From Thiohalocapsa sp. ML1 (lineage in GTDB: Bacteria; Pseudomonadota; Gammaproteobacteria; Chromatiales; Chromatiaceae), in contig NZ_JABX01000021.1 in assembly GCF_001469165.1 (NCBI RefSeq), positions 1-64,000 on the forward strand: DNA of 64,000 nt. The letters are read 5' to 3'. The translations under genes were made by a program, and so were the position numbers. Shown in pieces: positions 35,724 through 45,383 of this stretch (position 1 is its first letter; each line of letters opens with the position of its first letter). The notes beneath the pieces were generated by a model. The model was not told the origin of the DNA, searched no databases, and saw nothing but the letters and a program-made list of their open reading frames with translations.

Positions 35724-37212
35724 GGTTCGATGTCCTCCGGCGGCGGGCGGCAAGGTTCTCGCGCAGCTCTGCGGCCATCTGGTAGGCCTGGATCGCGAGC
35801 AGCGGAATGGCGTAGTTGAGCCACCAGCCGTCGGCGATGAGCCAAAGGCTGAGCGGCAGCAGGCCGAAGAGCACCAGCGCGCCTCCGCCGAGGCCGGCCC
35901 AGAAGCCGTTGAAGCGCGCGAACAGGAGGCTCAGCACGACGATGAGCAGGGTCTCGACGGCCAGGGTCGCGAGCAGCCCAGGGCCGCGTAACTCGCCGTG
36001 GCTGTCGAGCGAGAGCACGGCGTTGGCGACGATGAGGGCGCCCGGCATCAGCCCGAGCGGGGTGTCGTAGACGTCGCGGCCTTCGGCGTGGCTGGCGCCG
36101 ATGATCACCAAGTGGCCGCGTGCGAGGCCGGGGTCGAGGGGCTGCACCGCGTCGGTGATCCGTGCCGCGGACAGGACGGTCAGCACCGGCACCTGCACGC
36201 CGTGCAGCAGCGTTTGCGGCATCTCGCCGGGTGCCGGCCGCCAGCGCAGCCGATAGCCGATGCGTCGGGCGATGCGCTCCGGCTCAAGATGCACGGGCTC
36301 CGTGCCGAGCTGTACCACCAGCGCCCGCCCGCGGGCACCGGGTGCCCGCAGCGCCATGTCGTCACAGTCCACCGGCGTCAGCAGCGCCAGCGCGTCGTGC
36401 AGCGCGGCGCACTGCGCGGGGTTGGCGTCCAGCAGTGCCTTGAGCTGAAGCTGGATTGAGGGGCGGATCAGCGCCACGCCCGCGGCGTCGCAGGCCGCGT
36501 CCCAGAGCCGCCAGCGGCGGACCTTGCCGTCGGCGTCCTGATCGAACGTCACCGCGCCCCAGTGCAGGCCGGGGGCGGCGGCCACCAGATGGTCGAAGGC
36601 CGTCGGGCGCTCCGTCGGCAGGCTGTCGTGGTGCTCCGGCAGCCGCGCGCGGGTGACGCGGGCGAGCACGAGCGGCGGCAGCGGAGCGGCGGAGTCGCGG
36701 TCCGCCGCGGCATAGCGGGCGAGGCTGCGCCACAGCGCCGCCTCGCCGCCGGCACCGATGCGGCTCAGGTCCACATCGACGACGATGGCCGCCGCGCCTC
36801 CCGCCAGCGCGAAGTCGATGAGTCGCGCGAGCTTCTCGCGCGGGGTCAGCAGCGGCTCGCCCCAGGCTTGGTAGCTGGCCTCGTCGATATCGAGGAAGAG
36901 CACCGGGCGCAGCCCCGCCGTCGGCGCGTCGCCGCTGCGCATGGCCATGACCCAGTCGAGCGAGGCGTCCTCTACGCTGCCCACCGTCGCGGTGTCGCGG
37001 AAGGCGTGCAGCAGCACCGTGATGGTGAGGCCGAGCAGCAGGTTGACGGCGAGGCGCCGCTGGAAGGGGGAGAGCGCAGACCAGCGCCGCCGCAGCCAGC
37101 CGCCCACGGCCGGCGGCATGCGCCGGAACAGCCAAGCCGTGCCCTGCGCCGCAATCGGAACGAGCGAGCGCAGCAGCGCGAGCAGCCACAACAGCTTGAT
37201 GAGACGGGCCAT
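35716..37212 (-). CDS. CHASE2-domain membrane sensor
   Basis: The 498-residue protein has N-terminal hydrophobic segments (LLWLLALLRSLVP and LAVNLLLGLTITVLLH) and an extracytoplasmic CHASE2 domain of about 80-400 (DASLDWVMAMRSGDAP, VLFLDIDEASYQAWGEPLLT, GHLVIIGASHAEGRDVYDTP). Three C-terminal helices (LLATLAVETLLIVVLSLLF, GALVLFGLLPLSLWLIADG, WLNYAIPLLAIQAYQMA) follow. There is no kinase, cyclase or GGDEF output domain; the protein ends about 15 residues after the last helix. The output is therefore probably through the coupled CHAT protein. In cyanobacteria and Chromatiales CHASE2 proteins often neighbour CHAT genes. Confidence 0.88.
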   Translation of the reverse strand: MARLIKLLWLLALLRSLVPIAAQGTAWLFRRMPPAVGGWLRRRWSALSPFQRRLAVNLLLGLTITVLLHAFRDTATVGSVEDASLDWVMAMRSGDAPTAGLRPVLFLDIDEASYQAWGEPLLTPREKLARLIDFALAGGAAAIVVDVDLSRIGAGGEAALWRSLARYAAADRDSAAPLPPLVLARVTRARLPEHHDSLPTERPTAFDHLVAAAPGLHWGAVTFDQDADGKVRRWRLWDAACDAAGVALIRPSIQLQLKALLDANPAQCAALHDALALLTPVDCDDMALRAPGARGRALVVQLGTEPVHLEPERIARRIGYRLRWRPAPGEMPQTLLHGVQVPVLTVLSAARITDAVQPLDPGLARGHLVIIGASHAEGRDVYDTPLGLMPGALIVANAVLSLDSHGELRGPGLLATLAVETLLIVVLSLLFARFNGFWAGLGGGALVLFGLLPLSLWLIADGWWLNYAIPLLAIQAYQMAAELRENLAARRRRTSNHA

Positions 37213-37455
37213 CGCGACTCCCTAGCCGCCGCGCGTGGGTGGATTCAGTCGCGCGGCGCATCAGCGCCGCCGCATGCGGAGCATTCTCCGCGCGTGGGGG
37301 CCGAGAACAAGGGGTTTTCGCCTAAGGGCGTGTCAGAAAAGTCCCCATCGCTTCCGGAGCGGGCGCGGCGGCGGGCTAGCGCGCGCGTCGACGCCGCGGG
37401 GCGGCTCAGCGCAGGGCCGAACCTGACGACTGGACGGCGGAGATGGCGCCGACGC

Positions 37456-37908
37456 TCAGCCGGGCGCCAGGCGCGCGAGCAGCCGGTCGAGCGCGTTCGC
37501 GAAGGCCTGGCGGTCGCGCTGGCCGAAGGCCGCGGGGCCGCCGGTGTCCACGCCGCTGCCCCTGAGCGTGTCCATGAAGTCGCGCATGTTGAGCCGCTCG
37601 CGCACGTTCTCGGCGGTGTATTGCTCGCCGCGCGGGTTGAGCGCCGTGCAGCCCTTGGCGACGACGGCGGCGGCGAGCGGGATGTCCGCGGTGATGACCA
37701 GGTCACCGGGCTCGGCGTGCTCGACGATGTGGTTGTCCGCGACATCGAAGCCGGCGCTGACCCGCACGCTGCGGATGATGCGCGACGGCGGCGTGGCGAT
37801 GGGCTGGTTCGCCACCAGCGTCAGCGGTACCGACTTGCGCTCCGCGGCGCGGAACAGGATCTCTTTGATCGGATTCGGACAGGCGTCGGCGTCGACCCAA
37901 ATGTGCAT
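37456..37908 (-). CDS. UPF0178 (DUF188, YaiI-like) protein
   Basis: The 150-residue protein has the family markers [50 protein letters not shown] and [20 protein letters not shown]. It is a NYN/PIN-like fold with conserved Asp residues; biological role unknown. The ATG at 37906-37908 begins the family match. The gene is divergent from the helicase gene, 87 bases away. The 243 bases between it and the CHASE2 gene hold nothing that I recognise. Confidence 0.88.
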   Translation of the reverse strand: MHIWVDADACPNPIKEILFRAAERKSVPLTLVANQPIATPPSRIIRSVRVSAGFDVADNHIVEHAEPGDLVITADIPLAAAVVAKGCTALNPRGEQYTAENVRERLNMRDFMDTLRGSGVDTGGPAAFGQRDRQAFANALDRLLARLAPG

Positions 37909-37995
37909 GACGGTGCTGGCGTTGGCGCCGAGCGGCGCTGTCGGTGAGTGCGAGCCCAGGAGTATACTGCGCGATTGACCCAAGCTCCTCTGCCC

Positions 37996-40641
37996 ATGAA
38001 TAGCTCTGTTTCCGTTGGTGACGCGAGCCGCGACACCGACGCCCATCACGCACCCGATCCCACCCTCGAAGACGCCGCCGACACGCCGCTCGCGGCCGGC
38101 ACCGATGCCGCGGCCGATGCCCGCGACGGTGACCAAGACGAGGCCCCGGACACCGCCCCAGACACCGCCGACGAGCACCCGTCCGCCGAGGCCGCGCCCG
38201 CGCCCGATGCGCTCGACGACGCCGCGGCCGACGACCCGGCGGACGCGGATGACGCACCGCAGGCGCTTGCCGAGCCCGAAGCCGGTGACCCAGCAGACGC
38301 GCAAGCCGCGCCGCCCGCGCTCGACGCCGCCGAAGCCCAAGCTGACGCCGCCGCCGACGTGGACGACGCCGCCGGGGACGACGCCGACGCCGACGCCGAC
38401 CCCGCGCCCGACGACGACGAGCCGCCCGCCGGCCCGAGCTTCCGCGATCTGGGCCTGCCGCCCGTGCTGCTCGCGGCGCTGGACCGCGTCGGCTACGAGA
38501 CCCCGTCGCCGATCCAGGCCGAGACCATCCCGCACCTGCTCAAGGGGCGTGACCTGCTCGGCCGCGCGCCCACCGGCACCGGCAAGACCGCGGCCTTTGT
38601 TCTGCCCCTGCTGGCACGGCTCGACATGGACGTGCGCGGGCCGCAGGCGCTGGTGCTGACGCCGACCCGCGAGCTCGCGATCCAAGTCGCCGAGGCCTGC
38701 CGACGTTACGCCGGAGCGCTCCCGGGCTTTCAGGTGCTGCCCATCTACGGCGGCCAGGACTACCGCGTGCAGCTCCGCCAGTTGGAGCGCGGCGTGCACG
38801 TCGTCGTCGGCACCCCGGGCCGGGTCATGGACCACATGCGCCGCGGCACGCTCGACCTGGAGTCACTGCACGTGCTGGTGCTCGACGAGGCGGACGAGAT
38901 GCTCCGCATGGGCTTCATCGACGATGTCGAGTGGGTCCTGGAGCAGGCGCCAGCCGAGCGCCAGATCGCGCTCTTCTCGGCCACGCTGCCGCAGGCCATC
39001 CAGCGCATCGCCAAGTCCTACCTGCGTGACCCGGTCCAGGTCAGCATTGCCGCCCGCACCGCGACGGCGGAGACCATCCGCCAGCGCTGGTGGCTGGTCA
39101 GCGGCCTGCATAAGCTGGACGCGCTGACCCGCATCCTGGAAGTCGAGCCGTTCGACGCGCTGTTGCTGTTCGTGCGCACCAAGACCGCCACGGTGGAGCT
39201 GGCCGAGCGGCTCGAGGCCCGCGGCTTCGCCGCCGCGGCGCTGAACGGCGACCTGCCGCAGAAGCTGCGCGAGCAGATCATCGAGCGCTTAAAGCGCGGC
39301 CAGCTCGACATCATCGTCGCCACCGACGTCGCCGCCCGCGGGCTCGACGTGGAGCGGATCAGCCACGTCGTGAACTACGACATCCCCTACGACGTGGAGG
39401 CCTACATCCACCGCATCGGCCGCACCGGCCGCGCCGGGCGCGCGGGCGAGGCGATCCTGTTCGTGGCGCCCCGCGAGCGGCGCATGCTGCGCGCCATTGA
39501 GCACGCCACGCGCCAGCCCATCGAGCCGCTCACGCTGCCGTCCACCGAGACCGTCAACGACAAGCGCATCGCCGACTTCAAGCAGCGCATCACCGATGCC
39601 CACGCCGCCGGCGAGCTGGACTTTCTGCACGGCCTGATCGAGCAGTACCAGCAGGAGCACGACGTGCCGGCGACGGAGATCGCCGCCGCCCTCGCACGGC
39701 TCGTCATCGGCGAGCAGCCGCTGTTGCTGCCGCCCGAGTCCGAGCGAGCGCCCCGCCGCGACCCGCGCGAGCGCCGCGACGACTGGGGCCGCGACCGCGA
39801 GCGCCCGCCGCCGCGCGAGCAGCGTGCGGACCGCGGCGAGCGCGACGCCGGCGACGGCCGTCGCCGCGAGTGGCGTGCGCGCGACGACGACCGCGGACCG
39901 CCCCGGCGCGAGCAGCGGCCCGACCAGGACCGCGGCCGGCCCTGGCAGCAGCCAGACGCCGGCGCGCGACCCCCGCGCGAGCGCGAGGCGGCGTACCGGC
40001 CGCGCGAGCGCGACGACCGCCGCGACGACCGCCGCGAGCCCGAGCATCGCCGTGCCGCGGAAGCCCCGCGCGGCGCACCGGTGGACCGCGACCTGCCGCC
40101 GGCGCACTCCGCCCGTGACAGCGGCGCCGCCATCCCGGTGCGGGCGCGCGCCTACGATCGCCCGCCGCAAGCGGATCGCGACGACCGGCGACCCCGCCGG
40201 GACGATCGACGCGACGGCCGCCGCGATGATCGCGCCCCGCGCTTCGAGCGCCCCGAGCGGCCTGCCGGATCGGATCGGTTCCGCGACCGCGACGCACCCC
40301 GAGACCGCGACGCCCCGCGTGAGCGCGGCGGCGATCGGGACTTTGACGGGCCGCGCGAGCGCCGCATGGGGCCGCCCGCCGACGGCATGGAGCGCTTCCG
40401 CATCGAGGTGGGCCACGCCGACGGCGTGAAGCCCGGCAACATCGTCGGCGCCATCGCCAACGAGGCCGGCCTCGACGGCCGCAACATCGGCCGCATCGAG
40501 ATCCGCGACGACCACACGACGCTCGACCTGCCCGCCGGCATGCCGAAGGAGATCTTCCAGCACCTGAAGAAGACGCGCGTCTGCGGCCGGGAGCTCGACA
40601 TCAAGCGTATCGGCGGTGGCAAGCCGCCGCGGGATCGCTGA
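37996..40641 (+). CDS. deaD: DEAD-box RNA helicase, DeaD/CsdA-type, with extended acidic and RD-rich tails
   Basis: The 881-residue protein unwinds RNA in ribosome assembly and cold adaptation. Residues 1-130 are an acidic Ala/Asp stretch not found in E. coli DeaD. The helicase core follows: Q motif [15 protein letters not shown] (motif I), VLDEADEM (II), SAT (III), [13 protein letters not shown] (V) and [13 protein letters not shown] (VI). Residues about 600-800 are Arg/Asp-rich low complexity. The end ([27 protein letters not shown]) is a DbpA-like RNA-binding domain. ATG 37996 is preferred over 37948 because the earlier codons are unlike protein. An acidic N-terminus fits a halophile. Confidence 0.9.
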   Translation: MNSSVSVGDASRDTDAHHAPDPTLEDAADTPLAAGTDAAADARDGDQDEAPDTAPDTADEHPSAEAAPAPDALDDAAADDPADADDAPQALAEPEAGDPADAQAAPPALDAAEAQADAAADVDDAAGDDADADADPAPDDDEPPAGPSFRDLGLPPVLLAALDRVGYETPSPIQAETIPHLLKGRDLLGRAPTGTGKTAAFVLPLLARLDMDVRGPQALVLTPTRELAIQVAEACRRYAGALPGFQVLPIYGGQDYRVQLRQLERGVHVVVGTPGRVMDHMRRGTLDLESLHVLVLDEADEMLRMGFIDDVEWVLEQAPAERQIALFSATLPQAIQRIAKSYLRDPVQVSIAARTATAETIRQRWWLVSGLHKLDALTRILEVEPFDALLLFVRTKTATVELAERLEARGFAAAALNGDLPQKLREQIIERLKRGQLDIIVATDVAARGLDVERISHVVNYDIPYDVEAYIHRIGRTGRAGRAGEAILFVAPRERRMLRAIEHATRQPIEPLTLPSTETVNDKRIADFKQRITDAHAAGELDFLHGLIEQYQQEHDVPATEIAAALARLVIGEQPLLLPPESERAPRRDPRERRDDWGRDRERPPPREQRADRGERDAGDGRRREWRARDDDRGPPRREQRPDQDRGRPWQQPDAGARPPREREAAYRPRERDDRRDDRREPEHRRAAEAPRGAPVDRDLPPAHSARDSGAAIPVRARAYDRPPQADRDDRRPRRDDRRDGRRDDRAPRFERPERPAGSDRFRDRDAPRDRDAPRERGGDRDFDGPRERRMGPPADGMERFRIEVGHADGVKPGNIVGAIANEAGLDGRNIGRIEIRDDHTTLDLPAGMPKEIFQHLKKTRVCGRELDIKRIGGGKPPRDR

Positions 40642-40779
40642 ATCGGGCGGGACGACCCCTGCCCACCTTGTCGGCAGCGGCCCCGGTCGCTGAGCCGGCT
40701 TGTTTCCAGCGTGTTTCCACCCGCAGCACCACGCGCGCGGCCGGCCATGAGGCCGGGCGCCGTGGTGTGTTCTTCCCGA

Positions 40780-41208
40780 TCAGCGCAGCGCCGTGGCGGG
40801 CTGCGAGCCCAAGCCCCAGCGCAACCCGAGCCAGCAACCGATGCTGGCCACCGCCGCGCACAGCAGCACGCCCCAGGCCGTGTCCACGAACACCATGGTC
40901 AGGGGCCAGGCCGGCAGCGTGGCGCGGTTGGTCAGCTCGTAGGTCAGGTAGGTGAAGAACCCGAATAGCGCACCGTTCAGCGCCGCGTCGGCGACGCGCC
41001 CGGACGCGAGCCCGGGTCGCACGCCGAAGTACTGGATGCCGGCGATGAAGAGCAGATAAAACGCCACCGCCGCCGCCCAGTCCACCTCCGGCGCGAGCAG
41101 ATGGCCGATCTGCGCCTGGTAGAAGTCCACGGCGATGACGCCGAGCCAGAGCAGGTCCACGAGGAAGAAGACGGGGATCAGGGCGAGGTAGAGCTTGAGG
41201 TGTCGCAT
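40780..41208 (-). CDS. DUF2177 family membrane protein
   Basis: The 142-residue protein has four membrane helices (LYLALIPVFFLVDLLWLG, AVAFYLLFIAGIQYFGV, ALNGALFGFFTYLTYELTN, VFVDTAWGVLLCAAVASIG). FYQAQIGHLLAP and FGFFTYLTYELTNRATLP are the family signatures. Function unknown; members are found singly in many proteobacteria. Confidence 0.85.
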   Translation of the reverse strand: MRHLKLYLALIPVFFLVDLLWLGVIAVDFYQAQIGHLLAPEVDWAAAVAFYLLFIAGIQYFGVRPGLASGRVADAALNGALFGFFTYLTYELTNRATLPAWPLTMVFVDTAWGVLLCAAVASIGCWLGLRWGLGSQPATALR

Positions 41209-41581
41209 TGAGGGTTGTTTTCCGGATGAATGGTTGGGTCACGCCAGCGGCAACGGGCCGGCACGGCAGTGGCGGCGAGCGCACGGCAAGCGTGGGCTCG
41301 CGTGGGCGAGCGGCGAGCGCCGAGAAGCCCGGCCGGAGCAAGCCCCATCAATGCGCCGCCAACGCAAGCGCTGCGGGTGCACGCTGCCGTCGAGACTCGA
41401 GCCCACGTCCGACTCCGGCCGGCAGAATTGATCGGGATGCAGCGCCTCAACGTTGAGAAGCGTGTCCAGTCTGGCGCTTAGGAACCAGGGGATATCGTCG
41501 CGGGCCGGGGAGTATGCCTGCCCTTGGGCGCAGAGCTGGAGCTCGCGGCGGGAAGGGTTGGTCAGCTCGACCGACGCTTAA

Positions 41582-41714
41582 GATGCCGTTGCGCTCATCA
41601 GATGCCGTTGCGCTCATCGGATGCCGTTGCGCTCATCGGATGCCGTTGCACTCATCGGATGCCGTTGCGCTCATCGGATGCCGTTGCACTCATCAGATGC
41701 CGTTGCGCTCATCG
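41582..41714. repeat. 19-bp tandem repeat, seven copies
   Basis: The unit GATGCCGTTGCGCTCATCG is repeated seven times without gaps, with single variants (CACTC for CGCTC, final A for G). It lies in the otherwise gene-free stretch 41209-41862 between the convergent or separate genes for DUF2177 and phnE. No promoter or gene is evident in the rest of that stretch. Confidence 0.95.
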
Positions 41715-41862
41715 ACCGACGTTCGTGTCGTCGAAGACGCCCCGACGGCGAGGCGATGGTACGCCCCGCTTGCCGAAACGGCCAGTTCGCGGCGCCGCCG
41801 ACCGCCGAAGCAATCGCTGCGCCGCCGGGGCCCGGCGAGGCTCGGCCGGCCGCGGCGGCAGG

Positions 41863-42696
41863 TCAAATCAGCCGCTCGCGCACGGCGGCGCTGACCCATT
41901 CGCTGATCAGCACGGTGGCGAGGATGACGAGGAAGATCAGCGTTACCTGCGGCCAGGCGAGGGTGTCCACGGACGCCTTCAGTTGCAGGCCGATGCCGCC
42001 GGCGCCGACCAGCCCGAGCACGGTGGATTCCCGAATGTTGATGTCCCACCTAAACACGGCGATGCCGGCGAAGGCGGGCAGGATCTGCGGCACCACGGCG
42101 TAGTCGAGCACCTGCGCGGGGCCGGCGCCGGTGGCGCGGATGGCCTCCACCTGGCGCGCGTCGATCTCCTCGATGGCCTCGTACAGCAGCTTGCCGATGA
42201 AGCCGATGGAGCGCAGTGCAATGGCGATGACGCCGGCGAGCAGCCCCGGACCCAGAATGGTCACCAGGAGCAGCGCCCAGATCAGCGAGCTGACCGAGCG
42301 CGACGCGACGATGACGAAGAGTGCCACGGGCCGCACCAAGAGCCCGCTCGGCGTCGTGTTGCGCGCGGCGAGGAAGGCCACCGGCACGGCGAGCAGTAGC
42401 GCGAGCAGCGTGCCCAGGGTCGCGATGTTGATGGTGTCCCAGAGTGGGCGCCACAGGCTGTCCAGATAGGACCAGCGCGGCGGCACCATGCGCGAGAACA
42501 GATCTGCCGCCTGCGTGGGGGCATCCCAGACGAAGGCCCAGATCTGGTTCTCGGTCATGATCTCCCAGCAGACGACGAACAGCAGCACGGCCAGGAGCCA
42601 GCCGAGCCAGCGTGCGAGCTCCGCCGGCGTGCTGCGGCGTCGCCAGGCGAGGGGGCCGGTGCCGCCGTGCGGGTTGTCGGGCGTTGGATCAGGCAT
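41863..42696 (-). CDS. phnE: Phosphonate-type ABC transporter permease
   Basis: The 277-residue inner-membrane protein has six or so helices and the permease motif in EAIRATGAGPAQVLDYAVVP (EAA loop). STVLGLVGAGGIGLQLKAS is the PhnE-type signature. It would pass phosphonate or phosphite with an ATPase (PhnC) and binding protein (PhnD), but neither is adjacent: the next gene upstream is on the other strand and the downstream side is the 19-bp repeat region. Partners must be elsewhere, or the gene is a leftover. The sequence itself shows no damage. Confidence 0.85.
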   Translation of the reverse strand: MPDPTPDNPHGGTGPLAWRRRSTPAELARWLGWLLAVLLFVVCWEIMTENQIWAFVWDAPTQAADLFSRMVPPRWSYLDSLWRPLWDTINIATLGTLLALLLAVPVAFLAARNTTPSGLLVRPVALFVIVASRSVSSLIWALLLVTILGPGLLAGVIAIALRSIGFIGKLLYEAIEEIDARQVEAIRATGAGPAQVLDYAVVPQILPAFAGIAVFRWDINIRESTVLGLVGAGGIGLQLKASVDTLAWPQVTLIFLVILATVLISEWVSAAVRERLI

Positions 42697-42844
42697 CGCG
42701 CGTGGCTGGTGCCCTGCGTCGCGGGCGCGCCTGGTGCAGGGCGTGGTCCGTGCTTTCAGCTACCGTATGGCGGAAAACCATAATTTGATCCATCGCTATT
42801 GATGTTTCGCAATGAAGCATATTAGAACTTTCTAAAATACTACA

Positions 42845-42869
42845 CTCCAACATCAAACCTCTGTTGGAG
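42845..42869 (+). promoter_or_regulatory. Hairpin covering the ribosome binding site of the TsoY-like gene
   Basis: CTCCAACA (42845-42852) pairs perfectly with TGTTGGAG (42862-42869) around a 9-base loop. The GGAG at 42866-42869 is the likely Shine-Dalgarno, seven bases before the GTG start. The DNA just upstream (42775-42845) is AT-rich and contains TAAAAT, a possible -10 box. The hairpin could limit translation. Confidence 0.5.
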
Positions 42870-42876
42870 CAGTCTC

Positions 42877-44076
42877 GTGAAGCGGATCGACACCTCGGAG
42901 TATCACCCTCTGTACTTCCTCGCGGCCCTCGGCGCGGGCGGGCTCACGGTGTCCTTTTTCCTGTACTTCCTGTTCCTCGTGCCGCATCCGGCGACGCCGA
43001 TGGCGACCGCCGACGACCTGCTCGCGCTCTGGGCGGCGGGGCCGGATTGGCTGCGGCCGCTGCTGCTGCTTGGCGTCGGCAGCATCGTGTTGATGGCGCT
43101 GCTGCATCTGCGCTTGCTGGTGTGGAACCTAGCGCATTATCGCCGCTGGCGGCGGAGCGATGCATATCCGCGCATGGTCGCGGCGAACAAGGACGTGGCT
43201 CTGATGACGCTGCCGCTGACGCTCACCATGACCATCAACGTGCTGTTTGTCGTCGCCTCGGTGCTGGTGCCGGGGCTCTGGGACTATGCCGAGTACATGT
43301 TCCCCGGCGTGCTGGTGGTGCTGTTGGTGATCGGTGTCTGGGCGCTGCGTCTGTACGGTGGCTACCTGGCACGGCTGGTGATGACGGGCTCCTTCGACTT
43401 CATCGGCAACGCCAATCTCGGGCAGATGATGCCGATCTTCGCCTTCGCGATGATCGCGGTGGCCTTCGCGGCGCCGGGGGCCATGAGTCAGACCCAAGTG
43501 GTGAACGCCTTCGGGCTGTTCTTCGCGATCTTCTTCTTGAGCCTGTCCGCGCTGCTCGGGCTGGTGAAGCTGGTGGTGGGCGTTACCGCAATGCTGCGCC
43601 ACGGCATTAGCGCCGCGGCGGCACCGAGCCTGTGGATACTGATCCCGATCCTGACCCTGTCCGGCATCACGCTGGTGCGACTGATCATGGGGCTCGATCA
43701 CGCCTTCGCGCTCAATGTGCCGATGCCGGCGCTGTTCGTGCTGACCTCGGTGATCCTGTCGCTGGAGATCCTGTTCGGGCTGCTCGGCTATGTGGTGATG
43801 AAGCGCTTGGGCTACTTCCGCGACTACCTGGCGGGCGACGCGCAGAGCCCCGGTGCCTACAGCCTGATCTGCCCTGGCGTGGCCTTCTTCGTGTTCGGCT
43901 GGTTCTGGATCATGTTCGGCCTTGTTGGAAACGGGCTGGTGACACCGCTGACGCCGGCCTTCTTCGCGCTGATGGCGCCGCTGGTATTCGTGCAGTGGAA
44001 GAGCCTGGAGACGCTGCTCAGGCTGAACCGCAAGCTCTTGGGCAGGGCGCCGATGCCTTGTTTTGCGGAGGCTTGA
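42877..44076 (+). CDS. Polytopic membrane protein, TsoY-like
   Basis: The 399-residue protein starts KRIDTSEYHPLYFLAALGAG and has about ten membrane helices with few loops. This start and SFFLYFLFLVPHPATPMATA resemble the TsoY family, a membrane (seleno)protein group from sulfur and selenium metabolising proteobacteria; I recall the family but cannot check the match. The conserved MTINVLFVVASVLVPGLWDY and FDFIGNANLGQMMPIF segments are polar within helices, which suggests transport. Start is GTG at 42877. It is a single gene with its own AT-rich upstream region. Confidence 0.5.
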   Translation: MKRIDTSEYHPLYFLAALGAGGLTVSFFLYFLFLVPHPATPMATADDLLALWAAGPDWLRPLLLLGVGSIVLMALLHLRLLVWNLAHYRRWRRSDAYPRMVAANKDVALMTLPLTLTMTINVLFVVASVLVPGLWDYAEYMFPGVLVVLLVIGVWALRLYGGYLARLVMTGSFDFIGNANLGQMMPIFAFAMIAVAFAAPGAMSQTQVVNAFGLFFAIFFLSLSALLGLVKLVVGVTAMLRHGISAAAAPSLWILIPILTLSGITLVRLIMGLDHAFALNVPMPALFVLTSVILSLEILFGLLGYVVMKRLGYFRDYLAGDAQSPGAYSLICPGVAFFVFGWFWIMFGLVGNGLVTPLTPAFFALMAPLVFVQWKSLETLLRLNRKLLGRAPMPCFAEA

Positions 44077-44249
44077 CGCCGTTGCATGCGCCAGAGGTCA
44101 GCCGTTTGGCGCGCTGTCCGGACGCTGGCCCTCGGGCCAGAAGGCCTCGACCGTGATGGCATCGGTGCCGTAAGGGCATTCAAGCGCCACAGCGTCACGA
44201 CTGGCGCGGTCGCCGTGTGCGCGGCAGTGGGCTTGCGCGGCGCGGCCCG

Positions 44250-45347
44250 TCAGCCGCGCCGGGACGCGTCCTCGGTCGGCTGCCATCGGCGCCAGCGGGT
44301 CAGGTCGGGGCCGTCGCTGACGGCGAGCCCGATCCGCTGCACCATCGCGAGCTCGTCGGCGAAGCCGGACGCCACCTCGTCGGCGCCCGAATAGTAGAGC
44401 CGCCAGTGCCCGTCGGGCATCGGCACGAGGCAGGGCGTGCCCACGGCGAAGGCGTCCCAGCGGCCTGATCCGCTCGGGGCATGGGCAAAGACCGCCCCGC
44501 CCGGCTCCGGCCCTCGGATGCGCGACCAGCCGAGCCCGTCGTCCGACTCGGCCAGGCCGATACAGCGATGGCCGTCGCGGCAGACGCCCTGGTAGAGCAT
44601 CCGCCAGCCGGCGCCCGCGTGCTGTCCGGGCGGCAGGAGTTCCGGCAGCGTGACCCCGGTCTCGTCGAAAGCGCCGGTGGGGCCGGGGCCGAAGACCTCG
44701 CCGAGCCGGCCCCAGACGAGCCCGTCGTCGGACTCGGCGGCGCCGATCGCAAACTGCATCCGCGCCGGGTCCAGGCTGTGGTAGTACATGCGCCAGCGCC
44801 CGTCGGCGAGGCGCAGCACCCGCGGCCAGCCGCAGGTGGCCTGGTCGAAGGCGCCGGCCGGGCCGACGTCGAGCAGGGCGCCGCGATGGGGGCCGTCGAT
44901 GCGCTGCCAGTGCATGCCGTCGGTGGAGCGGGCAGCGCCGATGCGCAGCCGGAGCCCCTTCACGTCGAAACGGCCGAAGCGAAAGCGCTCCTGATCGCCG
45001 CCGAAGTACCAGAGCCAGAAGCCCGAGGCGTCCCGCATGACCGAGCCGACGCCGACATGCGCCGAATCGAAGCGCTCCGGGTCCGGGTGCGGGTCGAGCA
45101 CGGCCCCTTGCGTGCAAGGGCCGGCCACGCGCTGCCAGGTCAGCCCATCGTCGGAGCGCGCGAGGCCGATGCGCCCGCTGGGCAGGCCGATTTGCCGGTC
45201 GAAGCCGCGGTCGCGGCCGTAGTACCAGAGCAGCCAGGTGTCGTCCGCCAGGCGCAGCACGCGTGGGCCGGACACCCGCTCGTCATCCCAGTTGCCGGGC
45301 GGTCCGGGGCCGAGCAGCAGCCCGGCGGCGGATGCATCCTTAGGCAT
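44250..45347 (-). CDS. Beta-propeller glycoside hydrolase-like protein (GH43/32/68 superfamily type)
   Basis: The 365-residue protein is built of about five blades, each with a W.mWY or WR.YY strand and an IG.A.S.DG turn: WLLWYYGRDRG, IGLARSDDGLTWQRV, LRIGAARSTDGMHWQRI, RWRMYYHSLD, IGAAESDDGLVWGRLG, WRMLYQGVCRDG, IGLAESDDGLGWSRI, WRLYYSGADE. This pattern occurs in five-bladed glycosidases and related proteins of cyanobacteria and gammaproteobacteria. No signal peptide. Substrate unknown. The start at ATG 45347 is chosen for the GAGGG seven bases upstream; an earlier ATG lies at 45380. It ends the metF-side minus-strand group. Confidence 0.65.
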   Translation of the reverse strand: MPKDASAAGLLLGPGPPGNWDDERVSGPRVLRLADDTWLLWYYGRDRGFDRQIGLPSGRIGLARSDDGLTWQRVAGPCTQGAVLDPHPDPERFDSAHVGVGSVMRDASGFWLWYFGGDQERFRFGRFDVKGLRLRIGAARSTDGMHWQRIDGPHRGALLDVGPAGAFDQATCGWPRVLRLADGRWRMYYHSLDPARMQFAIGAAESDDGLVWGRLGEVFGPGPTGAFDETGVTLPELLPPGQHAGAGWRMLYQGVCRDGHRCIGLAESDDGLGWSRIRGPEPGGAVFAHAPSGSGRWDAFAVGTPCLVPMPDGHWRLYYSGADEVASGFADELAMVQRIGLAVSDGPDLTRWRRWQPTEDASRRG

Positions 45348-45383
45348 GGTGCGACCCTCGGTGGCAACCGGGCTCGGCATGCG

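Noticed and set aside
37213-37455. Possible small gene between the CHASE2 and UPF0178 genes
   Set aside because: Frames on both strands are short, Arg/Ala-rich and lack ribosome binding sites.
39289-40563. A 424-residue minus-strand frame opposite the helicase gene
   Set aside because: Composition is that of a GC-rich shadow (Ala, Val, Arg) and overlaps all helicase motifs on the other strand.
41582-41714. Possible CRISPR array
   Set aside because: The 19-bp units are directly adjacent with no spacers, and no cas genes are near.
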